Source: Ampullaceana balthica
Taxonomy: Eukaryota; Mollusca; Gastropoda; Lymnaeidae
Assembly: GCA_944989445.1 (NCBI GenBank)
Contig: CALYLW010000313.1
Span: forward strand, 619,064-683,063
Direction of reading: 5' to 3'
Length of the DNA: 64,000 bases
Part shown: positions 39,001-49,801 of the stretch, in pieces
Position numbering within the stretch: the stretch's first letter is position 1
How the letters are laid out: the number at the start of each line of letters is the position of its first letter
Translations under genes and position numbers: made by a program
The notes under the pieces: model-generated
What the model was told of the DNA's origin: nothing
Seen by the model: the letters and a program-made list of their open reading frames with translations, nothing else
Databases searched by the model: none

Positions 39001-40587
39001 AGTAGGGACTTTAGTAATATAAAATGACATGCTTTATGATTTTCCCAGCCTTTTCTCAAGTGATACTAACATTTAGTGGGACTTTATAGGTCTCCTGTAT
39101 TCAGGGAATGTAAAAACAACACAAAGCAAAAGTACTTTCATGCAGGTGTCCATTCTGGCACATATTAGGTAGGAGAGGCCTAAAGTCAGAAGTATCCAGG
39201 AATGAGGCAGCAAGTAACAAGAGCCACAAATATAATGCAAGTCTCCTCATGAATTTTTTCATTGAAAATGGCCTCCATGAAACTTAAACATAATTTTTTC
39301 AAATACAAAGTTTAATAAAGATTTATTTAACATTTATCCAAACAAAAAAGTTGAATAGAATAAAATGTTTCTTTTGTAATGTTGTCAATAAAAAGGAACA
39401 ATGAACTGATAAAAATATGAATTTGAACAAAATATTTGTGTATCATTCTTGTATAAACAACCTAACATATTGTATTCTCTTTGGTCTAGGACAGTTTATA
39501 CTGTATCTTCTTTCACCAGTGTCAGCTGAAGTGGAATATGGAACATTATCTGACTCATTGGATAACCTAAAATAAAGATATCATAGAATACTTATGTAAG
39601 TACGTTCTTTATGTTAATTGTACTGATGAAGGCATTAGCCGAAACGTTTACTGTCGTGTTTGTTTAATAATAAAGCTCAAATTTATTGTTTTCATTACAC
39701 AATTTGGTTGTGTATTTTGTATTCTAAAATAAAGATGCCAAATAACATACTAAAGAATTTTAATTTCACAAGCAAATGTTTGAATCCTTAATATTTTATA
39801 GATGCATATGCAGTCTTTGAGAGATATGTTTAATGATGTTACAGAAGATTCTATATTATTAAACTCCAAGCTTGTCTTAAGAATGAGTGAATCTCTCAGT
39901 AGTAAAGTGTAAAAACAAGTAATAGAGAGTATTAGAGACATAAATCTTCTAGGTTTAGTATAATAAAACTATGTAGTGCTATTGCTGTAGCATGAAATAA
40001 AAATTGACATCTGTATGTGAATGCTAACTGAACTACTGCGGTTGCGGTAACTAAAGCCTTTTTGTAATTATCATTTTATCTTTTGGTCAGATGTACCACA
40101 GCTCATGACTTCGCTAAGCACACAGGTCAAAGCCAGTGTTTTTGCTACGTACACTGTCATTTTATATCAGTGACACATATTTTGTCTTCAAATCAGATTT
40201 TTATAAGATAAATTAAGTTGCACTGTCAAGTGAAAACATCACAGCAGTCATTAATTTCTTCCTATCACCTCCAGCATCTGCATCAAATTTGTATTTTAAT
40301 GATGTTCTTTAAAAGCATATTTGTTGTTTATAAAGTAAAGCCTAAGCTGTCTTGTATGTGAAAGTATTGCCTTCAGCTGATCAGTTGCTCCAACAAAACC
40401 TCTCAATCAATAAATGCCGTACTCAACATTTAAGTAGTTTACATTAAATATTAAACAACAAAAACATAATCTAAATGTTGATTTTACTGTAAGTTACTTC
40501 AATTAGACTTAAGTATTTAATTAAAATAGCTTACCTTGGGAAGTTCAGAGACGGAAGTATATGTGAAATTTTAGACAATGATTCCAT
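27087..40587 (-). CDS. INPP5K: INPP5K/SKIP-like inositol polyphosphate 5-phosphatase with SKICH domain
   Basis: The exons are 40587-40535, 39566-39462, 37374-37270, 36905-36836, 35827-35711, 35362-35255, 34180-34113, 32631-32523, 31403-31294, 30038-29876, 29741-29601 and 28029-27841. A probable last exon at 27095 adds two codons and TAA. Together they encode about 448 aa, the length of human INPP5K. The catalytic domain spans about residues 54-336. It has WNVHG (59-63), GLQE (88-91), GNKG (151-154), NCHLAAH (171-177), WIGDMNFRI (213-221), PAYTDRIL (288-295, Tyr where Trp is usual) and SDHKPV (324-329). Residues 340-446 form a SKICH domain with DWIGLYK (377-383) and a CG-x-S-x2-F end. The enzyme should remove the 5-phosphate from PtdIns(4,5)P2 and PtdIns(3,4,5)P3; in vertebrates the SKICH domain directs membrane localisation. 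INPP5J is the alternative, but the short N-terminus favours INPP5K. The last exon is the weakest part. Confidence 0.9.
27500..27790. repeat. Minisatellite with unit about 26 bp
   Basis: Degenerate tandem units containing AGTGTAGATATCTTATA with CGCCCAGAG or ATCCTAAG variants, in the last intron of the INPP5K-like gene, just after the exon 12 donor. Confidence 0.85.
28230..28345. repeat. GGATATCCGG inverted repeat element
   Basis: Several ATATCCGG blocks in both orientations surround a short centre (TCTGCCACTATCTGAATTTG). It resembles the fragment at 4560-4655 and is probably a small MITE. Confidence 0.5.
28445..28610. repeat. Three-copy tandem repeat of about 57 bp
   Basis: Units contain AGGGTCTCGCTATGGGGA, AAAGATACATA and ACAATGACTGTCCGTA. 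It lies in intron 11 of the INPP5K-like gene. Confidence 0.85.
28854..29369 (+). mobile_element. LTR remnant, copy A
   Basis: It starts TGTCAGGGGTATGAGAATCA and ends near CCGAGACCTTAACA. A purine run (AAGGGAAGAGGGGGG, 28837-28851) stands just before it, as a polypurine tract stands before a 3' LTR. The diverged copy at 59489-60001 shares both ends and much of the body. TTTATAAGAG at about 28997 could be a TATA-like site. No gag or pol was seen. It is in intron 11 of the INPP5K-like gene, antisense to it. Confidence 0.75.
30395..30460 (-). repeat. LINE 3'-tail-like fragment
   Basis: TTGTATAGCGCAGTTCCTCG and CTGGGCTCTCTGCACTGTAC resemble the paired GCGCT blocks at the 3' end of the LINE at 2521-3790. 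Short and diverged. Confidence 0.5.
31495..31690 (-). pseudogene. LINE C-terminal fragment
   Basis: The minus strand encodes [16 protein letters not shown] followed by KEWTGLSF and DRDKWHEIV, with an in-frame stop. This is the usual C-terminal end of a non-LTR retrotransposon reverse transcriptase. It lies in intron 8 of the INPP5K-like gene. Confidence 0.75.
31805..32230. repeat. 19-bp minisatellite
   Basis: More than twenty copies of TTAGAGCACAGGCAACCTG, with A/G and GGACAGGTAACC variants, in intron 8 of the INPP5K-like gene. Confidence 0.97.
33633..34052. mobile_element. TATAAGCCGA-type MITE
   Basis: One side carries ACTTGTATATAAGCCGA and the other the inverted GGCTTATATGCGAGCATATA, with AAGGGGGTGGGCTTATATG inside. 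It is related to 50137-50570. It splits a local duplication around exon 7 of the INPP5K-like gene. Confidence 0.65.
34206..34470. repeat. 18-bp minisatellite upstream of an INPP5K splice acceptor
   Basis: About fifteen copies of AATCTTACAACTATAATA. On the minus strand, each unit reads TATTATAG then TTGTAAGA, that is, acceptor-like and donor-like steps repeated. The array begins only about 25-40 nt upstream of the exon 7 acceptor (34182-34181). The two overlapping open frames through it are repeat artefacts. Confidence 0.95.
39580..39723 (+). mobile_element. 144-bp insertion with hammerhead-like core
   Basis: It is bounded by a perfect 13-bp direct repeat CTAAAATAAAGAT (39567-39579 and 39724-39736), suggesting target duplication. 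A decayed relative is at 8320-8430. It contains the hammerhead-type string at 39623-39654 and ends in TTGTGTATTTTGTATT. It lies in intron 1 of the INPP5K-like gene, on the opposite strand. Confidence 0.75.
39623..39654 (+). ncRNA. Hammerhead ribozyme-like motif (possibly inactive)
   Basis: The order is CTGATGA, then a small hairpin GGC-ATTA-GCC, then GAAAC, a short loop and GTC. This is the order of a type I hammerhead with minimal stem III (AC:GT), as known in Penelope-like elements. An extra A precedes the GGC arm, and the base pair next to the cleavage site is A against G. Self-cleavage is therefore doubtful. Confidence 0.5.
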
Positions 40588-40781
40588 TTTTGTCTAAAAA
40601 TTTATTTTTTAATAGCTTCAGACTTCAGCAGGAACATCTCACATCATAAAATAACTTCAATCAAATGCATAACTATCTGGGAACAAAATTTTATACAGAA
40701 ATTTTTTTTTAATTTAATGTAAGACTTTTGACTTTTTATAAGAAATTTATTTCACATGGTTTACTTTTTTCTGAACATCTT

Positions 40782-42362
40782 AGGGGCCATCTATATATTA
40801 CGTACGCACAAAATTCGTATTTTTGTACCCCCCTCCCCCCCCCGTTGCATCCCATACATTTTTGGGACCCCCATGCGTACGTACAAATTCGCTCACTTTT
40901 GAAAAAAAAATTAAGCCGGAGTCAGAAGATATTGGTTTTACTCTTTGAAGCCGCCCATAAATGACGTCACACGCCTAAAAAGGGGGTGGGGGAGGGGGTC
41001 GCGCATTTGTGACGAGGGGGAGGGGGTGTTTAAGAAATGTGACGCACATCAAAATGCGCACTAAAATATTTGAAAATGCGGATATTTTTTTTCGGGGGGG
41101 GGGTCAAAGCTTTGGGACCGTCCATTAATGACGTCCCGCGATTATGGCCGATTTTCACCCCCCCCCAACGACACGCGTCTTCACTAAAAGTTAGACCCCC
41201 CCCCTCTTTTCCAATATTACGTCACAAAAATGCCCCTTCCCCCCAAAAAAAAATAATTTTTTTTAATTTGAAAATTAGCATGTTTCAAATCACTTTTGTC
41301 ATTTAAGTTTAAGTATGTAATGTATTTAGTGTAAGGCTGCACTTTAATATCGTAACACGCGCGAAGCCCATGTAAAACGTCATTAAATAAATTGTAAACA
41401 GACACATTTTTTAAGTACAACTTTTATTTTAAGTTACGCGTTTTGATGTGACGTGACATTTCTTATACTACCCCTCCCACTTCGTCACAAATGGTCGACC
41501 CCCTCCCCCCTCTAGGTGCGTAATGTTATTTATGGACGGCCCCGAGAAGGGGCTGTCCATAAATGACGTCACGCGATTTTGGCAGATTTTTCATTCCCCC
41601 CTCCCCCCTCGTAAGCGTCGTCACAAAAACTTAGACCACCCCCTCCAAGATGACGTCACAAAGCTTTTCGCTCCCCCCCATAAAAGCTGTATTTTATTTG
41701 AAAAGAGCATGTTTAAAATCACTTTTTTGTCATTTAAGTATTTATTTAGTGTAGGCCTGCATTCTAATATCGTAACACGTGTGAAGTCATGTAAAACACC
41801 ATGTAACAAATAAAATATTTAAGTGGAACTTTTATTTAAAGTTGCTCAGTTTTGATGTGACGTCACATTTCTCTAACACCCCCCCCCACAAGTCACACAT
41901 CGTCACAAATATGTAGACACCCCCCCCCCGCTTTCCCCTAGGTGCGTGAAATCGCCGTCCCGTTGTGTGTTTATAACGGCTAAGGCACCGGTGGGCGAAA
42001 GAGAAACTTCATCTAATTTCAAGAAATGTAAATATAAACCCGACGGATATATTTTAATGATGTGTAAACGTTTGGTCTGAATCAAATGTTAATTACTTCC
42101 AAGCAATTAAAAGTTCACAATTTCGTTTGCAATAAATTATATAACATTATTGCATATCAGTCTTGACTCAGTCGGTCTCGAATGCCGTTTGCAGCCAGAG
42201 CGGTTTACGTTACTATGCTTAGTATTATGCAAATTAAATTTGTTGTGCGTACGTACACATTCAGTCGAGACCCCCCTCCCCCTCCGTACGCATGCATACG
42301 CAAAATGCCGTAAATTTAAGACCCCCCTCCCCCTCCTTGCGTACGTAATATATGGATGGCCC
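40782..42362. mobile_element. Nested MITE cluster (TTACGTA type around CRE type)
   Basis: The outer ends GGGGCCATCTATATATTACG and the inverted TACGTAATATATGGATGGCC match the fragment at 19405. Inside are CRE-type ends at about 40951, 41119, 41530 (inverted) and 41548, plus the GAAATCGCCGTCCCGTTGTG block (41948-41967), which also occurs inverted at 19529-19548. Long C or G tracts occur throughout. No gene is present. Confidence 0.7.
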
Positions 42363-42655
42363 CTTACAAAGCCATCCACTAATTTTGTTCCCCTGCCCAA
42401 AGTGCAACTAAATTTTTCTTCTTTTTTGAATGACTTAAGTACATGTAATACTAAGTAATTATAGTAACATAAATATTATATATTTTAAACATTATATTCA
42501 TTAAATTCATATCATAGTCATTAATGACAGTGATTCTTTTTAAAACTTAAACTGATTGCAGTCTTACCCCAATGTATCACCTTAACAATAATTGCCAATG
42601 CCTTCTAAATAACTTCACCACTTATATTTATATTTGTATGTTAATGTTTTTATGC

Positions 42656-43086
42656 TAGGGCTGGTACTAATTTAAAAAATGTGTTTGATTTATCAGGAAA
42701 ATTTAATCATTAATTTCGATTAATTATATTTTATATTACGCATATATAGATTCCTTTAAGTCGCAATTCATTATTTCGCGAAATCGGCTAAGTCGCGGTA
42801 ATTCCATGGCTTATTGTGACGTAACACAGCAAATTTGTTCTGCTATGCAGCATGCAAGAAATAAGGAAGAAAAACCTAGGCTATTTTGTTTACATATGTA
42901 TGTCTAAATAAATAATAATAATACGAGGGAAAAGTATGTAAGTTACAAAAAATATTAAATAATTATTAAATTGGACAAAGAAAAAAAAGAGATATATGTT
43001 CTTAAATTTTAATCGTTCAAAATAATTTTAATCGATTAATTTTTAACGATTATTCGATTAATTAATCTTTAATTTCCGGAGCCCTA
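42656..43086. mobile_element. Deletion derivative of the TAGGGCTG hAT family
   Basis: The ends TAGGGCTGGTACTAATTT and CCGGAGCCCTA and the subterminal ATCGATTAATTTTTAACGAT match 8935-9729. No transposase relic was noticed. Confidence 0.7.
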
Positions 43087-43629
43087 ATTTATACAATATT
43101 TATGAATAAAAATTTAACTTATTTTAAACATAGTACATAGTCTGAAAGACTTTGGGAATTACTATATAATATAGACTATGGCACAGTCTATATTATAACT
43201 ATAGGCCTAACTATTAAGATTGTTAAGAACACTCGTTTTTGAGGACTGGTTAACCAATGCTAAAAAAAAACAGTTTACTGCATGTTTACAAAGTTGAGGT
43301 ATCTTTCCTAAGTCTTAAAATTTCAAAACCAACAAGAGAGTGGAACCGATTTTTTAACACGTGTACCGCATCGTTTGTTTCTGACATCAACACTTTTATG
43401 TTATAACTGCTCATTTTAGCTCTTGTAAGCAATGCCTGACAAATCAGCAAATTCACAACAAAAAATATACTTTACAAAATTTGAGAGCCAAACTAATTCC
43501 CTAGAGAAAACAGTGATGATCAATATTGCCTCTAAGTTTCGTTGGTCTGTGTGCTAAAAAATTAACTTGTATGCAAAGTTGTGCATCATAAATTTGTTTC
43601 CGCAAAAATATATAATCCACAAATACACA

Positions 43630-43885
43630 TAGGTGCACGGCGGTCGAGTAGCATGCTCGCTCGGCTGGTATATCGATGGTCATGGTGAAGCCAGGGATTT
43701 GGTCCCGAACCAAGGGTGTCCCCAGGTCCACCCATCACCGAATGAGTACCTAACACTAGTTAGAGAAACAAAGGCAGTTCGGTTATGCATGGAGCCCTCA
43801 TAGCCGTGGCCTAAGAACGCTGCATCACTTGCCAACAGACCAGCATGGTCTGTGGACACAATAATCTTTTGTATAGAAGAAAGTC
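43630..43885 (+). mobile_element. tRNA-derived SINE, copy 1
   Basis: A tRNA-like head (GGTCGAGTAGCATGCTCGCT, then TATCGATGGTCATGG) is followed by a body with GAGTACCTAACACTAGTTAG, GCCGTGGCC, GCTGCATCACTTGCCAACAG and GGTCTGTGGACACAATAATC. The same body is found on the minus strand at 46477-46737 and truncated at 47228-47395. Confidence 0.75.
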
Positions 43886-43919
43886 TGTAATCCTTGTAAA
43901 AATTCACTGTGTGTTAACT

Positions 43920-44110
43920 TTAAACTGGCGCCTGGATAACGAAGTCAATAGTGCGCTCCACTCACAAGCTGAGGGGCGTGGGTTCTAGCCCACGTTAAAG
44001 CCACTATAAAAAAATTTGATGAATGACTAATGCTAAGAAAGTCCTCCTCTGACCTGGAGAGGGATGGGCGCCGCCAAGGTCTAGCAAGCCCCAGAATGTT
44101 CTAATGACTG
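43920..44110 (+). repeat. tRNA-like SINE fragment
   Basis: It contains a pol III B-box-like GGGTTCTAGCCC (43979-43990) preceded by TGGATAACGAAGTCAATAGT, then a non-tRNA body. The cloverleaf is not intact. Confidence 0.5.
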
Positions 44111-44271
44111 ATGGAAACATTTTTAACAATAGAATTTGACACAATCAAATGAACTCTGGGAAATGAAATACACTACATAATACTAATAATACTGTCTGAT
44201 AAGTGATCACTAATGTCAATGTAATAATAATATTAATATAATAACAATGATCTGTAATAAATAATATATAA

Positions 44272-45335
44272 TCTATATATATAATTCTCTTCATGGGACC
44301 ATGCCAGGCAAGTAAGCAGCAAAAATATGTGCAACCGAGCATGACGAATGACCCTCTCTCGGGTCAACTAAACACAATTCTCTTCGTGGTCGGACCCTGC
44401 GAGGCAACAAGACGCTGCATTTGCAACAGAGCGTGACGAATGACCGTCGCTCGGGTCAACTAACCACTGTTGGCACGCGTGGTGGTGGGATGAAATGGAA
44501 AAAAGGGGGGTGTGGGAGTGGCTAGCAACAATGCACTTGCGTTTACTTGCATTGTCTTTCACAGTAAATGTGAAATTCGTAGTGTACTGGTTAGCATGTC
44601 CGCCTCATACGTCGATGGTCCTTGGTTCAAGCCCCAGCGAAAACATTGTTTTTTTTAATTTTTAAAAATGTCTGTTTTTGCCCGTTCTTTTACCCCTTTA
44701 TTGCCAACACTAGCTGATTTAGTTACGGGTGAAGACTTCCTGAAAGACACAGTTGTCAAAATGGGATGTGTTTGGGAAAACGACTGTGAGCGAATGAAAA
44801 GAAATAACTCTGGAGAGACCCGCGGCGTAGCATACGCCGCAGACTTGCTCATAATAGACAGTGCAAAAAATGGATGGGGGGGGGGTGAGAGTACAGACAC
44901 AAACAGCAGCACCAAGTAAGGAAAGAATAGCGAGTAAACATGGAGACAAGCACACTGAGGTTGTTGTTACCCGCCTCCCAATTAATACACCATCCCTTAA
45001 ACATAAACTGTGATTGGCCGACCCTAGCGAGGGTTAGTCATGTTTAGGGTTGTTAGTTGCGTGTTGTTGTTTTTTGTTGGTTTTTTAAACCGATTATCGA
45101 TTATGTAGCTCTGATTTTAAACCAATTATCGTTTTATAGCTGACTTCATAGAAGTTAGGGGTGTACCGAATTTCGCCTGCAAACGTCTCGAAACCAAAAA
45201 TGAGTTGGCAGTCAGCCAACCTACACACGCGTTGTTTATTTTCTTCGTGCTGTAGTTTGTGTCCGTTATTACTCCACTTTCTTTGCACTCTCCATGGGCA
45301 AGTCTGCGGCGTATGCTACGCCGCGGGGCGTCTAG
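44272..45335 (+). mobile_element. Non-autonomous Helitron
   Basis: The 5' end is TCTATATATATAATTCTCTT, directly after an A. The 3' end carries a hairpin GCGGCGTATGCTACGCCGC (45305-45323), then GGGGCGT and the terminal CTAG, directly followed by T. These are the Helitron hallmarks: 5' TC, 3' hairpin plus CTRR, insertion between A and T, and no target duplication. No Rep/helicase gene is present. Inside are two direct copies of a roughly 97-bp block (44282-44475), a tRNA-like promoter (44580-44640) and an inverted copy of the 3' hairpin (44820-44850). Confidence 0.8.
44580..44640 (+). repeat. tRNA-like sequence inside the Helitron
   Basis: The A-box-like TAGTGTACTGGTTAGCATG and B-box-like GGTTCAAGCCCC are spaced as in a tRNA gene. 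I could not close a full acceptor stem, so this is a tRNA relic or SINE head rather than a tRNA gene. Confidence 0.55.
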
Positions 45336-46439
45336 TATAATATATTTTTTATAAATATAATGAAGAGTTACGTGAAGACTAGTCCGAGGTCATGGATACG
45401 TAATTCCAGTGATTGTGATTTGCTTTGACAGATTAGGCGTACCTGAACTGGGAGTATTAGTATTAGATTATTGTATTGTAGTTGTAGTCATAGTTTAGCT
45501 ATTCACAAATACAGCCGATCTGAAGTTGAAGTCTGAAGTGACTGAAACTAACTCAACTATTACTATTACTAACTGATTATAGTTTTACTAAAATATATCT
45601 ATACAATAAATTATTCCAAAAATTTGGTCTTTATTGAATTGTTTAAGTTGTTACTGTTACGGAATATCAGATATTAAAATAATAACAAAAATACTTGTAT
45701 TTTTTAAATAATTACTGTTGTTACCATATTATCATTAGACAGATGACACGGAAAGTTAAAATATATTGGGTAGGTAAAGGTAAGGGAGATAATCAAAAAT
45801 TTGTTCATTTGCCAGTTTGTATAGAAATGCCAGTAAATAATTACCCAGAAATAAATAGAGGTAAATTTACATATGCAGTTCTCTCATTCTCTAACTTATA
45901 GATCTCTCTTTTGCCTTCTAAATTATAAATCTTTAATTTTTATACTAAACACCCGCCCCACGTTTTAGTCATATTAAATATGAGTACTTGAACTTATAAG
46001 TTTTAAATTATTTTCTTGTTTTTAGTCCACTTAAAATATAAAAACGTGGTTTTTTTAAATCCTTTTTTACCTCTACTTATTTCGCTAATTATCGTCGTGA
46101 GAGTGTACTCAACAACTTCCCAAAGTTTCGTGCTTCTACCTACACGGGAAGTTCGAGATTTAGTGATTAGTCAGTTTTAATATAAGAAAAAATATACATT
46201 TGGGTCTCGCCCCCCCCCCAGGGAGTGATAATTTAATTTTTTTTCGCCCGTTGCCATTGCGGGAGTGTACTCAACATTTGCCCAAAGTTTCATGCTTTTA
46301 CCTACACGGGAAATTTGAGAATTAGTGATGAGTCTGCTTTTAAATAACTCATATAAGGAAAAAAGTACATTTGGGCCTCCGGCCCCATGAATGGGAATTT
46401 TAAAATTAATATTCGCCAATTATCATCGTGAGAGTGTGC
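45336..46439. other. No gene seen
   Basis: AT-rich. Two similar roughly 150-bp blocks (46095-46230 and 46255-46400) with TGAGAGTGTACTCAAC-like and AGTTTCATGCTTTTACCTAC sequence form a diverged tandem repeat. Confidence 0.5.
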
Positions 46440-47225
46440 CTGCAGAAGAGCGTAGACGACTTGGTGAGTAGATCGACAGAATTTATCTTATCTTATCTAT
46501 ACAGACGCTCCTTCTATGCAGAAGATAGTTGCGTCCACAGACCATGACAGATGATCTGTTGGCGAGTGATGCAGCATTCACAGGCCACGGCTATGTGGGT
46601 TCCACGCATTACCCAGCCGCCTAACTACATTTAGTGTTAGGTACCCATTCGGAGCGGGGTGACTCAGGGACGCCCTAGGCCCCGGGAACAAACTCTTGCC
46701 TTCACACGGATTCGAACCCGTGACCATCGGTACGATTCAGGAAGATAGGAAGGGGATGAGTCAGAAAAGAAGTTGTGACAGAGAACAGCCAGTTTGTAAT
46801 CAATTCGGGCTTGTCAATAAAGTGAGTAAAGTAGCGGAGTAACATGGTCATGTTTTGTTGTTTGTTTTTTTGCCTTAAGAACTAGTCTGGCAGCTGAATT
46901 TTGAACTTTCTGTAGTTTTTCAATGGATTGTTTTGGCCACCTGACAGAAGAGAATTGCAATAATCAATACGACATGCGAGCTAGAACAAGAGCACAGACT
47001 AGAGTTTTTGTTGCACTAACTGTTAAGTAATGACGGATTGAGCTGATTTGACGAATGGCGGTGTAGGCAGAGTGACAGATGTGATTGATGAAGTTGTTGG
47101 TAGACATGTTGTCAGAAATAATGTAGCCAAGATTCCTAGTCGATGTTTTGAACAGCATTATATCAGAACTACCTACCTGAATAGAATTCGGAAGAGACAA
47201 AGTACTGCGTGATTTATTGTTGCAA
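46440..47225 (-). pseudogene. LINE fragment of the 2521-3790 family, interrupted by a SINE
   Basis: The minus strand matches the LINE at 2900-3425 (for example LGYIISDN and ACALVLARM segments at 46960-47150), with deletions and frameshifts. The match breaks at about 46477 and resumes at 46737; the gap is filled by a tRNA-derived SINE. Confidence 0.85.
46477..46737 (-). mobile_element. tRNA-derived SINE, copy 2
   Basis: On the minus strand the head has GGTTCGAATCC (B box), and the body ends with GCAACTATCTTCTGCATAG and an AGATAAGATAA tail. It is inserted within the LINE fragment, so it is younger than that LINE copy. Confidence 0.8.
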
Positions 47226-47227
47226 AA

Positions 47228-47395
47228 TAAGAGTTCCTAACACTAGTTAGGTAAATAAAAGCGGCTGGGTAATGCGTGGAACCCTCATAGCAGTGGCCCG
47301 TGAACGCTGCATTTTGCATCACTTGCCAACAGACCGGCATGGTCTGTGGACGCAATTATCTTCTGAAGGAGCGTCTGTATTTAGACAAATTAATT
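47228..47395 (+). mobile_element. tRNA-derived SINE, copy 3, 5' truncated
   Basis: It begins abruptly with TTCCTAACACTAGTTAGG in the middle of the SINE body and runs to the ATCTTCTGAAGGAGCGTCTG end. The LINE match stops exactly where it begins. Confidence 0.75.
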
Positions 47396-47399
47396 TAAG

Positions 47400-47700
47400 A
47401 CAGTCAGTCAGTCAGGGCTTTGCCTTTTATTAGTATACATTTATACAAGCCGTTTAGACCAGGGGTGGAACCTGAGTCGCAAATACCAGAGTTTAGTGAC
47501 TCAGATGAGAACAGAACATTGCCCAACCAACTCATACTTTCACAGGCTAGACCACAACAGGGACTCGAACTGCCGTCATTGCAGCCAAGCCTCTGAGACG
47601 GTCGTACACCTGGTGACGTCTTGCCCGGCGCTTGATATAGCCGGGGGGTGAGGGAGGCGGAAGAGTCCCATGTAAAGACAATGTTGTATGGCAATGCTCA
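47400..47700 (-). mobile_element. Another tRNA-derived SINE
   Basis: On the minus strand a B-box AGTTCGAGTCCCTG follows GTCTCAGAGGCTTGG. The body continues to a short CTGACTGACTGACTG tail at 47400-47415. Its sequence differs from the 43630 family. Confidence 0.6.
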
Positions 47701-48149
47701 ACAGATGGAGCAGATTGCCCAGGTACTAGCCAAGGCCTTAAGAGATTAGTCTCAGGCCTACAGAATATGTGTTTAGTTTAGTATACATTTATATATTGAC
47801 AGTAAGTTGGACTTAATTGAAGACAAATTAAATATTAATTCATTTTAATATTTATTTAGCAACTACTGCACAAAAAAGAATAAATGACAAATATTTTAGA
47901 AAGATACGTATTTGTATAATTAAATTATTGTATTGCGATATTATTAAAAGACTAACTAATATTTTTGTGCTCCCGGAAATCTAAAAGGGGGGTAATGGAG
48001 CAAACATTCTACCCAAGTAGATGAGATAATTCTTTAAGAAAATAGATGTAAGGTTTATCGGTTAAGCAATTTCGGTCTTTAAAAAAGTAACCAGTATAAT
48101 GTACATTTGAATTGTACTACTTTAACTACAACAGTCAAGCCTTTTTAAT

Positions 48150-49400
48150 TTAGGATGTTGCTAGTGTTACGACTGGTAGTAGCAGCAGAGCAGACAATTC
48201 GACGGGATGTTGCTACTGCTGCAGCTACGACTAACACTAGTCTTAGCAGTAGACACTTCGAAAAAACTAAGTCGTTATAATATCTTAACAAACTTTTCTT
48301 AATATTTTATGGAATATATAATACTAGGACTATTAATACGATATTAATAGATCTGGGCTTGTTTATGAATTTTATGTGAATGTGTGTATTAAATTAAATA
48401 AAATTATTTCTATTTAATCGAAACTAAACGTATCCGCTTTACTTTACAGAATAACTTAGTCGACTTAGAATATTAATATTATAAGCCTAAGAGTACACAA
48501 ATTACAATCACCAGGTTTGCCAACACCCTAATTATAGTTAAAAGAAATACTTTATACAAAAAAATAATAATTTTTTTAAAAAAGAAGAAAAAAATAGCCC
48601 ACATTATTCAGTATTGGGATTAAAATTTTAAAAATTATAACAATAACTGTTTATTATTATTTTTTAAATTTTTTTGGACGGCACTAGCACTAGTCACTAG
48701 TTGTAGTCAAAATTATTTCATATGGTTACGACACGACTAGTCGTAACTTGACGTAACACTTGCCACGACTAGTCTTAGTACTCTTAGCAGTAAACACTTC
48801 GAAAAAACTAAGTCGCTATAATATATTTTAACAAACTCTACATAATATTTTATATGAATATGCATATATCATTATAATTAATATGATATTAATAGATCTG
48901 GGCTTATTTATGTGTTGTGTCGTGTGTATTAATTCTAAAATCTCATAAAGTACGTCACGCTATTTTTGACCATTTTTAACTCCCCCTGTCACAAACTGTC
49001 ACACATCTCGGACACCTAAAGTATGTCACACTTTTGAACACAAATGTTTTTTTTATGATCAAAATAATCAAAATTTAATATAAAACAGGTGACGTCACAC
49101 ATGGCTGGACCCCCCCTCCCCCCTGTTACATACTGTCACACTTTCGTACACCCCCTCCCCCCCCCTCTGGAGCGTGATGTACTTTATGGACGGCCCCTTA
49201 CCTAGTAGTCATGAAATTTGATTATGAGAACTAATGTTTAGTATTATTAGCATAATTAAAATACAGCTTCAGTCATAACTGAGTAACTGTAAGCACATAG
49301 CATATTTTTTTACGACTAGTCGTAGCAGCAGACAACTCGACGGGATGTTGATAGTGTTACGACTAGCACTAGCAAATCCCGTCGAGTTGTCTGACGTTAT
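48150..49400. mobile_element. Palindrome-bounded repeats with a CRE-type MITE inside
   Basis: Palindromic GTTACGACTAG/GTAGCAGCAG blocks at 48150-48260, 48664-48790 and 49308-49395 bound two interiors related to 20800-21415 (AACACTTCGAAAAAACTAAG, ATTAATAGATCTGGGCTT). The second interior contains a MITE (about 48950-49198) with inverted ends CATAAAGTACGTCACGC and TTTATGGACGGCCCC. Confidence 0.65.
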
Positions 49401-49560
49401 GTTGTCATTTAATTTATAGTAACTACTACTTTATAACTGATCTGATCCCAGTAAATAATTATTATTATTTCTTCTTCTTTTTTAAAATCTAATTTTAGTA
49501 TCGAATTCATTCAATCATTGAATTTGATGTCGCAGGCAGAAGAAGATAAAAAAATAAGTT

Positions 49561-49801
49561 AATCCTGCAGTTTAAGCACGCATATTATTTTGCAGCGAAT
49601 TTTAATTTTCTCGTGAGAACTTTCGTTTTTAATTTATTAAATTCATTAATATGTTAATGTTATATTTTAGCTATTATTGCGTTAATTTGTAAGGCTAAAA
49701 TATAACGTCTAAAAATGCATTTAATAAATTTAAAAACGAAAGTTCTCATGAGAAAATTAAAATTCACTGCCAAATAATATACATGCTAAAACTGCAGGAT
49801 T
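49561..49801. mobile_element. Long-TIR foldback MITE
   Basis: Two arms of about 90-100 bp, starting ATCCTGCAGTTTAAGCA and ending TAAAACTGCAGGAT, are inverted copies with few differences. They include GAGAACTTTCGTTTTTAAAT and its partner, around a centre of about 50 bp. There is no coding capacity. The flanks give at most a 3-4 bp TA-rich duplication. Confidence 0.85.

Noticed and set aside
44580..44640. Functional tRNA gene
   Set aside because: A and B boxes are present, but I could not pair a full acceptor stem, and it lies inside a Helitron.
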